A stretch of 64,000 nucleotides of DNA from Deltaproteobacteria bacterium (GTDB lineage Bacteria > UBA10199 > JACPAL01 > GCA-016699445): contig CP064976.1 in assembly GCA_016699445.1 (NCBI GenBank), forward strand, positions 1 through 64,000, read 5' to 3'. The position numbers were made by a program, and so were the translations under genes. Of this stretch, positions 39,101 to 49,021 are shown one piece after another. Position 1 is the first letter of the stretch, and every line of letters starts with the position of its first letter. The notes under the pieces were generated by a model. That model saw only the letters and a program-made list of their open reading frames with translations. It was not told the origin of the DNA and searched no databases.

Positions 39101-40143
39101 TTTAAATTCTCCAAATTTTCCAAATGATGGATAATTTCTAAAAAGTCCTCCGGCAAATTAGTTTCATACGTCATACGTTCTTGTGTGCGTGGATGCGTGA
39201 AAGAAAGTTTTTTAGCGTGGAGGATTGGACGTGTCCCTTCTTCTATTTTTTGATGCAAAACTTCGTCTTTGATCATCGAAATAAAACTTTTTGCTCCATA
39301 TAAAGTATCTCCCAAAATCGGATGATTTTTTTCCGAAAGGTGAACACGAATCTGATGCGTGCGACCTGTATCGATTTTGACTCTGACATGAGCGATGTTT
39401 TCGTATTGTTTCACCACTTCATAATGAGTGACTGCCTCGCGGCTTTTGTTGGTCTTGCTTGAAAATTTGCGCCGGTGCTGTGTATCTCTTCCTATCGCTT
39501 GAGAGATGGTCGCTTTTTTTGGTGTTAATTTTCCAAAAACCAAAGTCTCATAAATCTTTTCAACAGTATGATCTCTAAACTGATTCGAGAGTCGATGATG
39601 AATCCAATCATTTTTGGACGACACCATCACCCCAGATGTTCCTTTGTCTAAACGATGAACAATGCCCGGACGAAATGTCTCATCGGGAGGATAGTCAAGA
39701 GTTTCAGAGTCTTCGGCATCTTCTCTGAGTTCTTCCTCGTCTTCAGAATCTTCTACAGAAACGCCTGCGTCCATCGTATTTACTTCCAATTCATTCAGGA
39801 TCGGTAATGGGGCCCCAAAGTGATGCAAGAGAGCATGCACCAGAGTCCCATGAAAATGCCCAGGCGCTGGATGCACCACCATTCCAGCAGCTTTATTGAT
39901 CACAATTAAATCATCATCTTCATAAAGAATGTTTAGAGGAATATTTTCAGGTGTTGCTTTGGGAATTTCCGGCCCACGACGTACAAGCTCAATCTCTTCT
40001 CCCCCTTTGAGAATCAGGCTCGGCTTGGTTTTGACCTCTCCGTTGATTTTGACAAACCCATCTTCAATGAGCTTCTTCATCTGCGTGCGGCTGTAATACG
40101 GATGGCGCAATACCATAATATGATCAAGACGCTTGGGTTCCAT
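39097..40143 (-). CDS. rluD: RluD-type 23S rRNA pseudouridine synthase
   Basis: RluD converts uridines in helix 69 of 23S rRNA. The protein has an N-terminal S4 RNA-binding domain (TQMKKLIEDGFVKINGEV), the catalytic motif GIVHRLDKGTSGVMV with the active Asp, and the C-terminal HQIRVHLSEKNHPILGD motif. Between about residues 130 and 160 it carries an acidic insert (SVEDSEDEEELREDAEDSE) that most homologues lack; the flanking frames are intact. It is first in an operon with pgeF. Confidence 0.92.
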   Translation of the reverse strand: MEPKRLDHIMVLRHPYYSRTQMKKLIEDGFVKINGEVKTKPSLILKGGEEIELVRRGPEIPKATPENIPLNILYEDDDLIVINKAAGMVVHPAPGHFHGTLVHALLHHFGAPLPILNELEVNTMDAGVSVEDSEDEEELREDAEDSETLDYPPDETFRPGIVHRLDKGTSGVMVSSKNDWIHHRLSNQFRDHTVEKIYETLVFGKLTPKKATISQAIGRDTQHRRKFSSKTNKSREAVTHYEVVKQYENIAHVRVKIDTGRTHQIRVHLSEKNHPILGDTLYGAKSFISMIKDEVLHQKIEEGTRPILHAKKLSFTHPRTQERMTYETNLPEDFLEIIHHLENLENLK

Positions 40144-40202
40144 AAAGAAGGTTTAAATTTAGAATTGAGTGTTAAGCAAGAAGTCTCTATGGAGACCAAC
40201 GC

Positions 40203-41067
40203 ATGATCACTCTATCCAACGGACATTCTTTTGAATTTATGACGGCCTCCGGAGCTCTGGCTTTTGACGGTCGTGGATGGCCTTGGGAATGGCCTTTGCG
40301 TTGGACGGGACAGCTTCAACCCAAACTGTTTACCAATGTCATCAAAACACTCTCACGCCATCCACGAAAAGGAAATCTGAAATGGAGTCATCCATGGAGT
40401 GTCGTTAAAAACTTATCGGGTGGCGTCGTCAATTCTATTGGACTGACCAACAATGGCATTGATTGGTGGATTGAAAAAATCGCACCAACATTAAATCCCG
40501 ATTATAAAATTATCGCTTCTATCGAAGCTGATTTGGAAGCAGAAGCTCTTGAGATGATCCATTTGCTCAATCCCTTAAATCAACTTCAAGGCATTGAACT
40601 CAATCTCTCTTGCCCTAACACACCAACCACCGACCAACGCAGCACCGAAAAGCTTATCGCTGTTTGCCAAAAAGCTTCTCAAATTTCCAAACAACCACTC
40701 ATTGCAAAAATTTCTTACACTCATGATTATAAAACACTTGTTCAAGAATTTGAAAAGTCGACAAAGATAGAAGCAATCGCGATCAATAGTGTTCCTTGAA
40801 AATTATTTTCCTGAAAAGACCTCTCCCTTACAAAAATTTGGTGGCGGTGGTGTTTCGGGGAAATTGATTCAGCCATTCACATGGAAAATGATTTCTGAAA
40901 TTTCTCAAGCTACAAAAATTCCTGTCATCGGACCTTCTGTGTGGGATTTTGAAGATATTCAAAAAGTTTTTGATTTAGGGGCCAAGGCTGTCAGCTTCGG
41001 ATCGATTTTTGTTTCTCGACCTTGGGCTCCTACCCAATATGTAAAAAATTTTAAAAAAGCATATTAA
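40203..41067 (+). pseudogene. Dihydroorotate dehydrogenase-family protein (one frameshift)
   Basis: Class 1-type dihydroorotate dehydrogenases oxidise dihydroorotate in pyrimidine synthesis. Visible parts are FMTASGALAFDG at the start, VVNSIGLTNNGIDWW, GIELNLSCPNTP and the C-terminal FMN/phosphate loop FGGGGVSGKLIQP and GAKAVSFGSIFV. The frame stops after AINSVP at about 40797; restoring one G (CCTTGG) gives the expected SVPWKIIFPE. Total length is about 288. Adjacent dihydropyrimidine-type dehydrogenases share the fold, so the exact substrate is less certain. It is divergent from rluD-pgeF. Confidence 0.82.
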
Positions 41068-41142
41068 ACCTATTTTGCATTAAAAAGACGCAACTTTTTT
41101 TCTGAGATGGCGACAATACCGCCTACAAAGGGGAAAAAAGTC

Positions 41143-41946
41143 ATGTTAGCTAGTATTTTTTCAAGATTTCAAGTTCAAGTACCTGTCAAACCACTTCCGG
41201 AAGTAGCAAAACCACAACCGTCCCCACCAGCGCCTCAATACTTACGTGCAGCGGCTCTTTTGGCAGCCCTAGTCGGTGGTAGCGGATGCGATGAAGCCCG
41301 AGACAATATAAAAGCTCCGATAGAAAATGTTTTAGATAAAGCACATGATTATGTGTTCGGAGAGACTGAAACAACATCAGCTCCCCTAACAAGTCGTTAT
41401 GAAATCACAAACTTTGATGGTGGAAGCGATGAAACAGATACAGTACACATAAAAGATGCTGGTCTTGGGGATATTGGTTCGATTAATAACTGTGAAATAA
41501 TAGGAAGCGATAATAGTATCACCAATAATCATAGAATAGATGGGGGTGTTCAAACTCCTATCGAATGGAACCGTAGTAGAGATAGCCAATATTTAGAAAG
41601 CACATTTCCAATAACAAACAGAAGATATTCTAATGCTTTTATCAAACCTCCCTTAAGACAAGCCTTGGGTTTGAAGGCTCAAGAAGTCATCAATATCCGT
41701 GTATCAATAGATTGTGAACAAAACGGATACTGTACAGGAACTATTCGGATCTCTGTCACAAACGATAATTTTTATTCAGACCTTTTAGAAAAATGTCATG
41801 CAATACCCGTTTTAAATGCAGGCAATATAGTACGTTTTCTCCTAATAGATGACATTTATAGAGCCATAGTCGATCTGAATTTACCACGACGAGATATTCT
41901 AGCGAGCACACATATCACCTGTAACCTTAACAACCTTCAGCAATAA
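41143..41946 (+). CDS. Putative envelope protein with internal lipobox
   Basis: The ATG at 41143 lies after GGGAAAAAAG, the same pre-start pattern seen at 8623. The N-terminal 30 residues are Pro/Lys-rich (VPVKPLPEVAKPQPSPP). A hydrophobic stretch AAALLAALVGGSGCDEA follows with a lipobox-like GSGC near residue 50. The unusually long n-region leaves the export route open. The mature part has several Cys (SIDCEQNGYCTG) and beta-type sequence. No family recognised. It is 45 bp upstream of the kinase-like gene in the same direction. Confidence 0.55.
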   Translation: MLASIFSRFQVQVPVKPLPEVAKPQPSPPAPQYLRAAALLAALVGGSGCDEARDNIKAPIENVLDKAHDYVFGETETTSAPLTSRYEITNFDGGSDETDTVHIKDAGLGDIGSINNCEIIGSDNSITNNHRIDGGVQTPIEWNRSRDSQYLESTFPITNRRYSNAFIKPPLRQALGLKAQEVINIRVSIDCEQNGYCTGTIRISVTNDNFYSDLLEKCHAIPVLNAGNIVRFLLIDDIYRAIVDLNLPRRDILASTHITCNLNNLQQ

Positions 41947-41991
41947 TTTTTTAAAAACACTCTATAGTGAAATCATCATTTAATAAAAAAT

Positions 41992-43119
41992 ATGAGCTCA
42001 TTTTCTTCAAAAATCTTTTTTCGATGCACCCAAGAACTCAATACAACTTTTGATCAATGGATACCTGAAAAGGCTGCAGGTATTTTGGATGAATTAGAAT
42101 CAAGCTATCGTTTATCGCCACACAGTGAAATCTCTGCTGCAAAACATTTTTTATTTTCATCCTTATCTCGTTGTCAAAAAGGAGTTAAGGTCGATAGATT
42201 GATTATTTTTAAAGCCTTCGAAGCTCTTAAACGAGGATTGCACTTAGGATACTTGATTGATGGAGAATGGCCAGCCTTTAGAAAGCATCATCTAGAAAAT
42301 CCATATCCAAGCTTTGAGTATATTGAAACACATAGAGATAGTATTCCAGAAGGTATCCATCGACGTGCTGGTATTGAATCTCACATGAAAAAGGGCGAAG
42401 AAACTGAATTTTATGTAAGAAAAATATTTCCACCCACCAACACACTCACAGAATCTGAAGAACACCATGGCATTGTTCATGAAGGACTCGCCAATGAAAT
42501 CATGTGTCAGATGGCACCTTTCAGAGAAGAAATAGTCGCTGTAAAGCATTTCACTTATGATCATAAAACTCATTCAATGCCAGTTCTGACCTTTGATCAT
42601 TTTCGAGGAGATTTATGGCTCATCAAAGAAGAGTTTGTAGGGAAAAGTGATGAAGCCTTATTGCCTTTTGTAAAAGCTATTTTGAATGCCTTACTGGCTG
42701 TCCATCAGTCAGGATATATCCATCGAGATATAAAACCTGGTAACTTTCTCATCTCTGATTCAGACTATATTAGTGCGACAGACTGTTCTTTGGCGATACC
42801 ATATGAAGCAGCACAGCATCTTGAACCTGAACATTTAGGAGTTGGCACTGTTGGATATTTGCCGAGTGAACCCATCATGAGACTCACACCTGCTTTAGAT
42901 ACTTTCGCTTTTGGAGCCTCACTACTTTATCTTGCCACTCCGGAAATTAACGAAAACTCAAGAGCTGAAGATCGGCAAACTGTTTTAAGAGAATATTTAA
43001 AAAATCAGTCTCAATGACCACTTCCTGAGCTCATAGATCAACTTGTCAGAAAAGCCTTATCAACAGATCCTGACAAGAGATTTCAGTCAGTAAATGACTT
43101 AAAGCTCGCCCTGTACTAA
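41992..43119 (+). pseudogene. Ser/Thr protein kinase-like protein with in-frame stop
   Basis: A kinase-like fold is shown by HQSGYIHRDIKPGNFLISDS, the full catalytic HRDxKxxN loop, and by the C-lobe VGTVGYLPSEPIM and LDTFAFGASLLYLA. The magnesium-binding DFG is replaced by DCS (SATDCSLAIP), keeping only the Asp. The glycine-rich loop is not obvious; FYVRKIF may hold the ATP-binding Lys. A TGA at 43015-43017 interrupts the last helix. After it the frame continues PLPELIDQLVRKALSTDPDK to the natural stop at 43119. A second copy of this 3' end at 50400 has TCA (Ser) at that codon, so the stop is a point mutation. It converges on the C1 gene. Confidence 0.78.
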
Positions 43120-43227
43120 TCATTCTTGAAGTTTTTTATAGTGTATCGAAACTTTTTCAAAAAAAGTTGCTTTAAATTTTCAGACTAAAATTTCTATTAA
43201 ATAGAATCAGGATATGATGGTTAATTT

Positions 43228-44226
43228 TTAGAAATTAAAACTTCCCATAATACCTGGGATAAACCAAATTGAAGAGGCATGAGCATCCATGATGGATGGT
43301 AGGCCTAGATAGGGACTTATACCGATCCATTTATTAAATTTATAAGTCATTCCAATTTCCATTCCAAAATGCACACAGCTCCCACTTCCGGAATATCCTG
43401 TTGTACGAACATTGAGACGACCGTAGCCTAATGAACCATCCACAAATATAGCCAAGTGATCTTGTAGGGGTATCGTACATTTGATTCCAGGTGCTAAATA
43501 AAAATAATAAGCACTAATAGGCACTGACGTTTTCACAGAGAGTGGCGAATAACCTACTTCAAAATGCAGCCCTATCTTTTGACTCATCTGATACCCAATC
43601 CTACCATTCAACCAAGCACTATCTTTAACAACACTACGATCTTCTTTTTTTAACAACATCGCATATCCAATACCACCATCGATATACACTCCTCGATCAG
43701 GAAACAGCGAATCGGGAATAGGTGTTTCCAAAGTCGGTGGCGGAGGAAGCGTAGGTATATGTTCCGCTTCCGAAGAAACAGGTGTTGAATTTTTACCCTC
43801 AGATTGTGACGCAAAATTTTCTACTAATAAATTTACACAAGAAGAAGCATCAGGACAGCTCTCTTCCCAAACGACATCAGACTCTGGAAATTTTAATAAT
43901 CTGACTCTAAGATTATCAGAGCTGACTTTTTTAAAATCAAATACCCACCCATCGGCAAAACCAGATTTCAAATAAGTTAAATCATCACTCAAATAAACAT
44001 ATGAAAGTGACTGAAAATTACCGATAGCATGTTCTGATTTCAGCTTATTTAAAAAATCATTTTTGATATTTTCTAATTTTACATCATCCGAAGGTGATAC
44101 ATATTGAATAGCATACACTGATTTTGTTTTAAGAACCTTCAGAGTATCAGCATCAACAGTCGTCGCCTGAAGGATTGGAAGATAGAGAAAACTCACAAAC
44201 ACAAAGAATATAAATTTTAATTTCAT
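43228..44226 (-). CDS. Family C protein C1: novel N-domain plus outer-membrane beta-barrel
   Basis: A signal peptide (LKFIFFVFVSFLYLPILQA) leads into a domain of about 110 residues shared with the protein at 50749-51561: SVYAIQYV..., then YVYLSDDLTYLKSGFADGW, VFDFKKV and FPESDVVWEESC. After a Pro-rich linker (IPTLPPPPTLETPIP) the last 165 residues look like a small beta-barrel with alternating strands (GVYIDGGIGYAML; GYQMSQKIGLHFEVGYSPL) and end in Phe, a typical outer-membrane barrel terminus. It overlaps the A1 gene stop by ATGA, so A1 and C1 form a coupled operon under the L1 promoter. Function unknown. Confidence 0.65.
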   Translation of the reverse strand: MKLKFIFFVFVSFLYLPILQATTVDADTLKVLKTKSVYAIQYVSPSDDVKLENIKNDFLNKLKSEHAIGNFQSLSYVYLSDDLTYLKSGFADGWVFDFKKVSSDNLRVRLLKFPESDVVWEESCPDASSCVNLLVENFASQSEGKNSTPVSSEAEHIPTLPPPPTLETPIPDSLFPDRGVYIDGGIGYAMLLKKEDRSVVKDSAWLNGRIGYQMSQKIGLHFEVGYSPLSVKTSVPISAYYFYLAPGIKCTIPLQDHLAIFVDGSLGYGRLNVRTTGYSGSGSCVHFGMEIGMTYKFNKWIGISPYLGLPSIMDAHASSIWFIPGIMGSFNF

Positions 44227-45306
44227 AGATACGACTCTTTCTTTTCTTCTTTTTCGGGGGGATTAAATATATTTTCAGGAACTACATAAGGTGACATTTT
44301 GGGATAAGCTTTCTTCACCCAAGGCAAAAAAACACTCTCATCAAAATTCCCCATAAACTTTTCCAAAACTTCTTCAAACCATATAGATCCTGGTTTACTA
44401 AAGGTCACAACATCGCCTATGTATTTGATCTTTCCTGCTTCTATCGTCACTTTTGAAGCAATGCGTTCAGCTCCTTTACCTTCATGCAACTGAATCATCC
44501 ATCGTGTTAAAAAATAATCACCAGGCGGACCTACCATCACATAAACTGAGCGATCATTAGGAGACAGCTCCACTTCCGTTTTATTTTCCGCCGGCATCAT
44601 CAAGAGATTTAGTTTTTTTGTAGGCTTACTCGAAACTACAGTTTCCTTTTCAGCCCATTCAAAAATATTTTTATATTGTGAGATATGATTGATCGCGTCT
44701 TTTTTACATTCATAATTACGATTCCAAACAATCACCCCACCATAACCACTCTTCAGCATCGACGCCATGCTTTCATCATTTAAATCTGATCCTTTATAGA
44801 CTTTGACGATATCTTGATATGGTGGCAATGCCGGTGGCGGGCATTCTGGAGTCTGGATCCCGGGCCAAATATTGTATTGATCTATCATCGTGAGCAAACT
44901 TCCATGACGGTCATAACTAAGCCATTGGCTGACGCGTCCATCAGAAAAATGTGTTCGCACCGACCAGAGATACTCAGTTTTGGATCTTAAAGTTTTTTGT
45001 ACTGTGTAGGATGGAGTTTTCAACCCAGTTTCTGAAACAATCAGCTCACCTTGTATGGGCAATGTTTTCGGTCCTAAAAATCCTTCTTGATAAGTCAAAG
45101 CTCTAAAAATGACGATATCATACGTAGCCCCCGCATCCTGAGAAGCTTCCCATTTCAGAGTGGGTGTACAAGAATTGACATTGGCAAAAAAGCGACTTAC
45201 TGGCAATCTCTTCTGAGGGTACGGAGCCATGGTAATTATTGTGAGCACAAGCCACCTGAAAAAACATCAGCAGAAAAACAAAAATGACGTGATTATTTTT
45301 TTTCAT
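44223..45306 (-). pseudogene. Family A lipoprotein A1 (one frameshift near N-terminus)
   Basis: The ATG at 45306 gives a signal peptide KKNNHVIFVFLLMFFQVAC, then AHNNYHGSVPSEEIASKSLF. A run of six T (45190-45196) shifts the frame; with five T it continues ANVNSCTPTLKWEASQDAG. The protein then matches A2: an Ig/FN3-like domain (TYDIVIFRAL... YLWSVRTHFSDGRVSQW) and a C-terminal domain with GPPGDYFLTRW and KIKYIGDVV. Predicted outer-membrane or periplasmic lipoprotein of about 360 residues. It is the first gene under promoter module L1 and is coupled to C1. Confidence 0.65.
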
Positions 45307-45377
45307 ACCTCTCATTTACAAAGCCCCTTTTTGATTGAGTGATCTTTAAGTAGTTATCTTATTTTTATAAAGCTTTA

Positions 45378-45531
45378 GAGAAAACGTCCCGGAACAAATG
45401 AGATTGCGGCTTTATGTTTTCATTCACACTCAAGTCAAAACAAAAAGTGAGTTTTAGCTAATATTAATAAGGTTTGGATGAGCTTTTATCCAAAAAGATA
45501 TAAGTAATAGCTAATTTTAATGTGACTTTTG
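45378..45531 (-). promoter_or_regulatory. Promoter module L1 (upstream of A1-C1)
   Basis: Reading on the minus strand: a distal 22-bp direct repeat (45500-45521), an inverted repeat TTTGGAT/ATCCAAA, a proximal direct repeat (45447-45468), then TTGACT (45433-45438), 16 bp, CATAAA (45411-45416). The repeats share the core ATTAGCT and start exactly 53 bp apart, about five helical turns. The same layout occurs at 47865-48013 and 53768-53916. The arrangement fits a promoter with two activator sites in phase. L1 is the most diverged copy, yet all elements and spacings are kept. Confidence 0.65.
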
Positions 45532-45587
45532 ATACTCACTCCATTTCACAATTATATAAATAAAGTACCATTACAAGATGGATATAT

Positions 45588-46619
45588 TTACTGAGAAATA
45601 AAAGATGATGTTAGTGGATATTTTGACTTCACTTCTTTAAATCCCACTTCATCAAAAACAATAAAAGGTTCTGCGATTCTCGCCTGACCAACGAGATTCT
45701 TTTTTATCAAAGAGATGACATCACCTAAAAATACTATTTTACCTTTTTCTACATTCACATCTTTGAATACTCTTATTGATTTTGTTCCTGAATAATCTCT
45801 CGATACGACTCGACTCAAAACATACTCTCCTGGAGGTAAAATCATGACAAAAAAACCATCATTACCATAGGAAGGCATTTCATCCTCATGTCCTTTAGCC
45901 AACCAGAATATGTTAATATTATTATATGAATACTCCTTACCTTCCTGACGAATCCACTGCTGCACATTACTATATTTCTCTTTATTAAAATCTCCTTTGT
46001 AGGTGTAGGCCTTATTCCTCAAAATTATCCCACCCCAGCCTTTTCCTAAAAGCTCTTTTATATAGGCATCTGTTAATTGACGTCCTGTTATATAAGAATC
46101 TTTACCATTGATAGCGGCTTCAGGAGACGATTGAGTATTTTCTACACTACTTATATCGGAACATATTTCTGGAGTTTCAATCCCAAACCATAAATTTCTA
46201 TACACTTCTTGGGTTATAAACGTATCTGTGGATTTATTATAGTTAGACCACGAACCAACTTCACCCGTCACTTTTCGAGTACGCACTGACCACAAATAAT
46301 AATTATTCGGTTTTAAAGGAGTGGTAATTTGCACAGAGTTTGTAGGAATCATTTCTTTATAAAAAATAATTTCACCTTTCTCCGGAGGAGATCCTTTACC
46401 AAGAAGAGCTACATTGACTTGAACATCGTATGTGATGTTTGGATCTAATTGAGGAGACCACGATAGCGTTGGCGTACAAGAAGTTACGGATTCGAAGAGA
46501 GATAGCTTTCCTGAAGATGCTTCCGGAGTTATTCCATGATACTGATTTTTAACACAGGCACTGAATAAACAGAGGCAAATAATGAGAAAATATTTTAACA
46601 TTTTTTCCTTATTTTTCAT
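45588..46619 (-). CDS. Family A lipoprotein A2
   Basis: Paralogue of A1, intact. Signal peptide with lipobox FSAC (Cys about 22), then KNQYHGITPEASSGKLSLFE, aligning with A1. The Ig/FN3-like domain has VTSCTPTLSWSPQLD, TYDVQVNVAL and YLWSVRTRKVTGEVGSW. The C-terminal domain has ILPPGEYVLSRVVSRDY and KIVFLGDVISL. The middle contains GIETPEICSD, matching GIQTPECPPP in A1. The two proteins are perhaps a third identical overall, by eye. The ATG overlaps the TGA of B1, so it is the second gene of the L2 operon. No L module lies directly before it. Confidence 0.65.
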   Translation of the reverse strand: MKNKEKMLKYFLIICLCLFSACVKNQYHGITPEASSGKLSLFESVTSCTPTLSWSPQLDPNITYDVQVNVALLGKGSPPEKGEIIFYKEMIPTNSVQITTPLKPNNYYLWSVRTRKVTGEVGSWSNYNKSTDTFITQEVYRNLWFGIETPEICSDISSVENTQSSPEAAINGKDSYITGRQLTDAYIKELLGKGWGGIILRNKAYTYKGDFNKEKYSNVQQWIRQEGKEYSYNNINIFWLAKGHEDEMPSYGNDGFFVMILPPGEYVLSRVVSRDYSGTKSIRVFKDVNVEKGKIVFLGDVISLIKKNLVGQARIAEPFIVFDEVGFKEVKSKYPLTSSFISQ

Positions 46620-47773
46620 TCAAGACGCCCTTCAATTCTAATAGGCTCAGGCGGTTGTGTATCATCGGGTGAAAGAAGTAGATTCACATCACTGCAGCTC
46701 CAAATAGTTTCATTAGAGCAATCCATACTGAATCCCCTCACCTGGCATCCATTTAAAGTAGAAATAGTTGTATTTTCACAAATATCCACAGAGTCAGCTG
46801 GACGACTATCGCATTCTCTCTTCAACTCATTAAAGACGCACATATTAATGAATGGATATCTTTTTGTTCTCTCATCTGCCTTGACCAATTCGCTAATTTG
46901 TCCACGACATGCACTCTCGAATAAAGTATTGCCACAACTTCCACCTTCTAGTGTCCCTCTCAAGAGGCGATGATTTTGACAATCATAGCATGAATTCCAA
47001 ATAGCACATGAAGCTTGAGGCGCATGAATACACAAAGCAGATGCAGAAGATAAATCAGCAGTTACGCCTATCCCAACGGAAGACTCTGAAACTGTCACCC
47101 CACAAAGTGTCGCTGGAAAACGACAAGATTGTGCCAGTATGGCACAGCTCACCGTGTTTAAATCTAAATTAGAAATCTGACAATCATAGGCCCCAGAGCC
47201 TACATCAAATGTCATGATTCCATTGGCGTAGTCATGACCACCAGATGTTGAAAAGTGACATTTCCAGATTCACGGATGGAAGTAGCACCACAAAGACTAT
47301 TTAAAGACATTTGAAGTGATATTGAAGAAGTCGCTGATTGAGGGGCACTCATACTCATCGTTCCAGAAAGAGTATAACTCCGCGTATCACGACGTGCAGA
47401 AACATTATTATAAGTAAATACAACTTGAGAACTACTTGCTTGGTACGAAACGTTCCCATTCACGACCAAATCAGTCGTAGCATTATAAGAGCCCCTTCAA
47501 AGTTGACACAATTGACATCCGTGACACTTCCGGACGTAGCACTGACACTAAAATTCTCCACACCCTGATCACAACTCAAAGACCCTGTAGGTGTCGAAGA
47601 CGGATCCATATTGGCACTACTGTCTGCAGAGCCAATACTTGTCTGAAGAGTATCCAAAATACGTTGTTGTTGCGCTGGAGTCAGATTGGCACTCCTGAGA
47701 CCACTCCTGAGCCACAGGAAATATGCGTCAAGGCAGCACTAAAGACAAACATCATAAGATAAATTTTCTTCAT
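46616..47773 (-). pseudogene. Family B lipoprotein B1 (three homopolymer indels)
   Basis: The N-terminal 225 codons are nearly identical to those of B2 (52990-53676): signal peptide MKKIYLMMFVFSAALTHISC with lipidated Cys, then a Ser/Thr-rich beta domain. Relative to B2, single bases are missing near 47704 (C run), 47493 (C run) and 47250 (A run), each breaking the frame. After GVTV at about 47090 the sequence departs completely: B1 continues into a 130-residue Cys-rich domain (CAIWNSCYDCQNH; CGNTLFESACRG; INMCVFNELKRECD) absent from B2. It is coupled to A2 by ATGA and driven by module L2. Confidence 0.65.
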
Positions 47774-48013
47774 AAACCCCTCTTTAAAGATCCACTATTA
47801 TCGACTCATATACACGAATGGTTGCGATCTTTTTTGTACAATTAATTTTGATGATTCACTTCTCGAAGAAACGTCCCGTGACAAATGAGGTTGCGGCTTT
47901 ATGTTTTCACTCACTCTCAAGTCAAAGCAAAAGTGAGTTTTAGCTAATATTAATGCAGTTTGGATGAGTTTTTATCCAAAAACAGGTGAGTAATAGCTAA
48001 TTTTAATGTGACT
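47090..48013 (-). repeat. 0.92-kb direct repeat, copy 1 (promoter L2 plus B1 N-terminus)
   Basis: This block matches 52990-53916 almost base for base, in the same orientation, 5.9 kb apart. It covers the regulatory module, leader, signal peptide and N-terminal domain. The match ends abruptly inside the reading frame, just after the codons for GVTV. Differences are few substitutions and several single-base length changes in homopolymers. Confidence 0.9.
47865..48013 (-). promoter_or_regulatory. Promoter module L2 (upstream of B1-A2)
   Basis: Direct repeats at 47986-48007 and 47933-47954 (53 bp apart), the TTTGGAT/ATCCAAA inverted repeat between them, TTGACT at 47920-47925 and CATAAA at 47898-47903 with a 16-bp spacer. 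The sequence GGGACGTTTC lies in the presumed leader. The start codon of B1 is about 100 bp further on. Confidence 0.65.
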
Positions 48014-48028
48014 ATTTTGACATTAATT

Positions 48029-48529
48029 TTATTCACTCCTTCTCTTAGAATTAAAGTCCGTCAGTAATTTTTTACTTATAAAAATTACAATACCAACGCT
48101 TCCTGACACTACACAAAACTCATGCAAATTTTTAAGACTTACGAGATGTAGAAATGGATTTGAAAAACTAAAAGGCGAAAAAGGCCTAAGATCACTGTGC
48201 ATCATAGCATCGAGAAAAACATGAGAATACACACCAATAAAAGCTGAGATAATAATCTGACTCCAAGTCACATCTTTAAAAATGCCAAATATATCCCCTA
48301 CAAAATTTGAAAGTATTTTAGAGAGTAAAGAGACTATAACCAAAGCACATGTAGTCCCTATAAAGGTATGAAAAAAAGTGTGCCATCGTTCATGCTTCAG
48401 CAAGATATTTACTAAGGTTTCTACATCGATAAAAACTTGGGAAAGAATAAACACACTCAAACTAAATCTCTTTTTAGAGATAGATTTAACAAAAAGACCT
48501 GGGCCAAAATGAAATGGGGTAAAGGGCAT
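48029..48529 (-). CDS. YdjM/DUF4184-like membrane-bound hydrolase family protein
   Basis: The 166-residue product starts MPFTPFHFGPGLFVKSISKK, the usual start of a family of small membrane proteins annotated as YdjM-type metal-dependent hydrolases. It keeps the His residues typical of the group: FHFG, ERWHTFFHTFIG and YSHVFLDAMMHSD. Four to five helices are predicted. Catalytic activity is not established for the family. It sits directly upstream of promoter L2 and transcribes toward it. Confidence 0.65.
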   Translation of the reverse strand: MPFTPFHFGPGLFVKSISKKRFSLSVFILSQVFIDVETLVNILLKHERWHTFFHTFIGTTCALVIVSLLSKILSNFVGDIFGIFKDVTWSQIIISAFIGVYSHVFLDAMMHSDLRPFSPFSFSNPFLHLVSLKNLHEFCVVSGSVGIVIFISKKLLTDFNSKRRSE

Positions 48530-48561
48530 GTTTAATGTAGTTAAATAAGAAATCGTCTTTA

Positions 48562-48957
48562 TTATTTATTTTCTATTGGAGTTAAATGTAGTTTTTCCAA
48601 AAGTTGAGGAATATTTTTCTTAATAGATATCCAATTCCCGTCTTCAAAGGTATCTATTATGGCAAAGTTATCATAACAACGAAACACCCAATGATCAGAC
48701 CTTAAAACATAAGGACCTGTTTTATAAGATACAAAATTACCTTTCCATCCGTCTTTTTCTTTATCAACAAGGTTTTTCAATAGTTCATATGTTACATCGG
48801 GACTTTTTATTATTTGTTTAGAAATAAGATTACCCAGATCTCCATATTTTTCCAAAACCAGTGCCTCCGGAAAATTTGTCATAGAGATCTTCATAGAACA
48901 TTCATTGAAAAACAATCCAAGCAGAGTCACTACCACTATTTTAATAATAGATTTCAT
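48562..48957 (-). CDS. Hypothetical small lipoprotein, 131 residues
   Basis: Signal peptide IIKIVVVTLLGLFFNECS with a slightly unusual lipobox (FNEC). The mature part is about 110 residues, helical, with LEKYGDLGNLISKQII and a beta-type centre SYKTGPYVLRSDHWVFRCYD. No family recognised. It lies 33 bp upstream of the YdjM-like gene, probably one transcript. Confidence 0.5.
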   Translation of the reverse strand: MKSIIKIVVVTLLGLFFNECSMKISMTNFPEALVLEKYGDLGNLISKQIIKSPDVTYELLKNLVDKEKDGWKGNFVSYKTGPYVLRSDHWVFRCYDNFAIIDTFEDGNWISIKKNIPQLLEKLHLTPIENK

Positions 48958-49021
48958 ATGATTGTAATCTTACTCTATAAAACCAAATACGATTCAATCT
49001 CATTTTTCTTAGTTTTAAAAT

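Noticed and set aside
43192..43206. Small perfect palindrome TTCTATTAAATAGAA between kinase and C1
   Set aside because: Short and AT-rich with no conserved counterpart in the second locus; expected by chance.
45378..45531. Repeated leader as a riboswitch (cyclic-di-GMP type considered because of GGGACG and AAAGCCGC)
   Set aside because: The order and spacing of these motifs do not match the GEMM fold, and the most conserved parts lie upstream of a good promoter rather than in the transcript.
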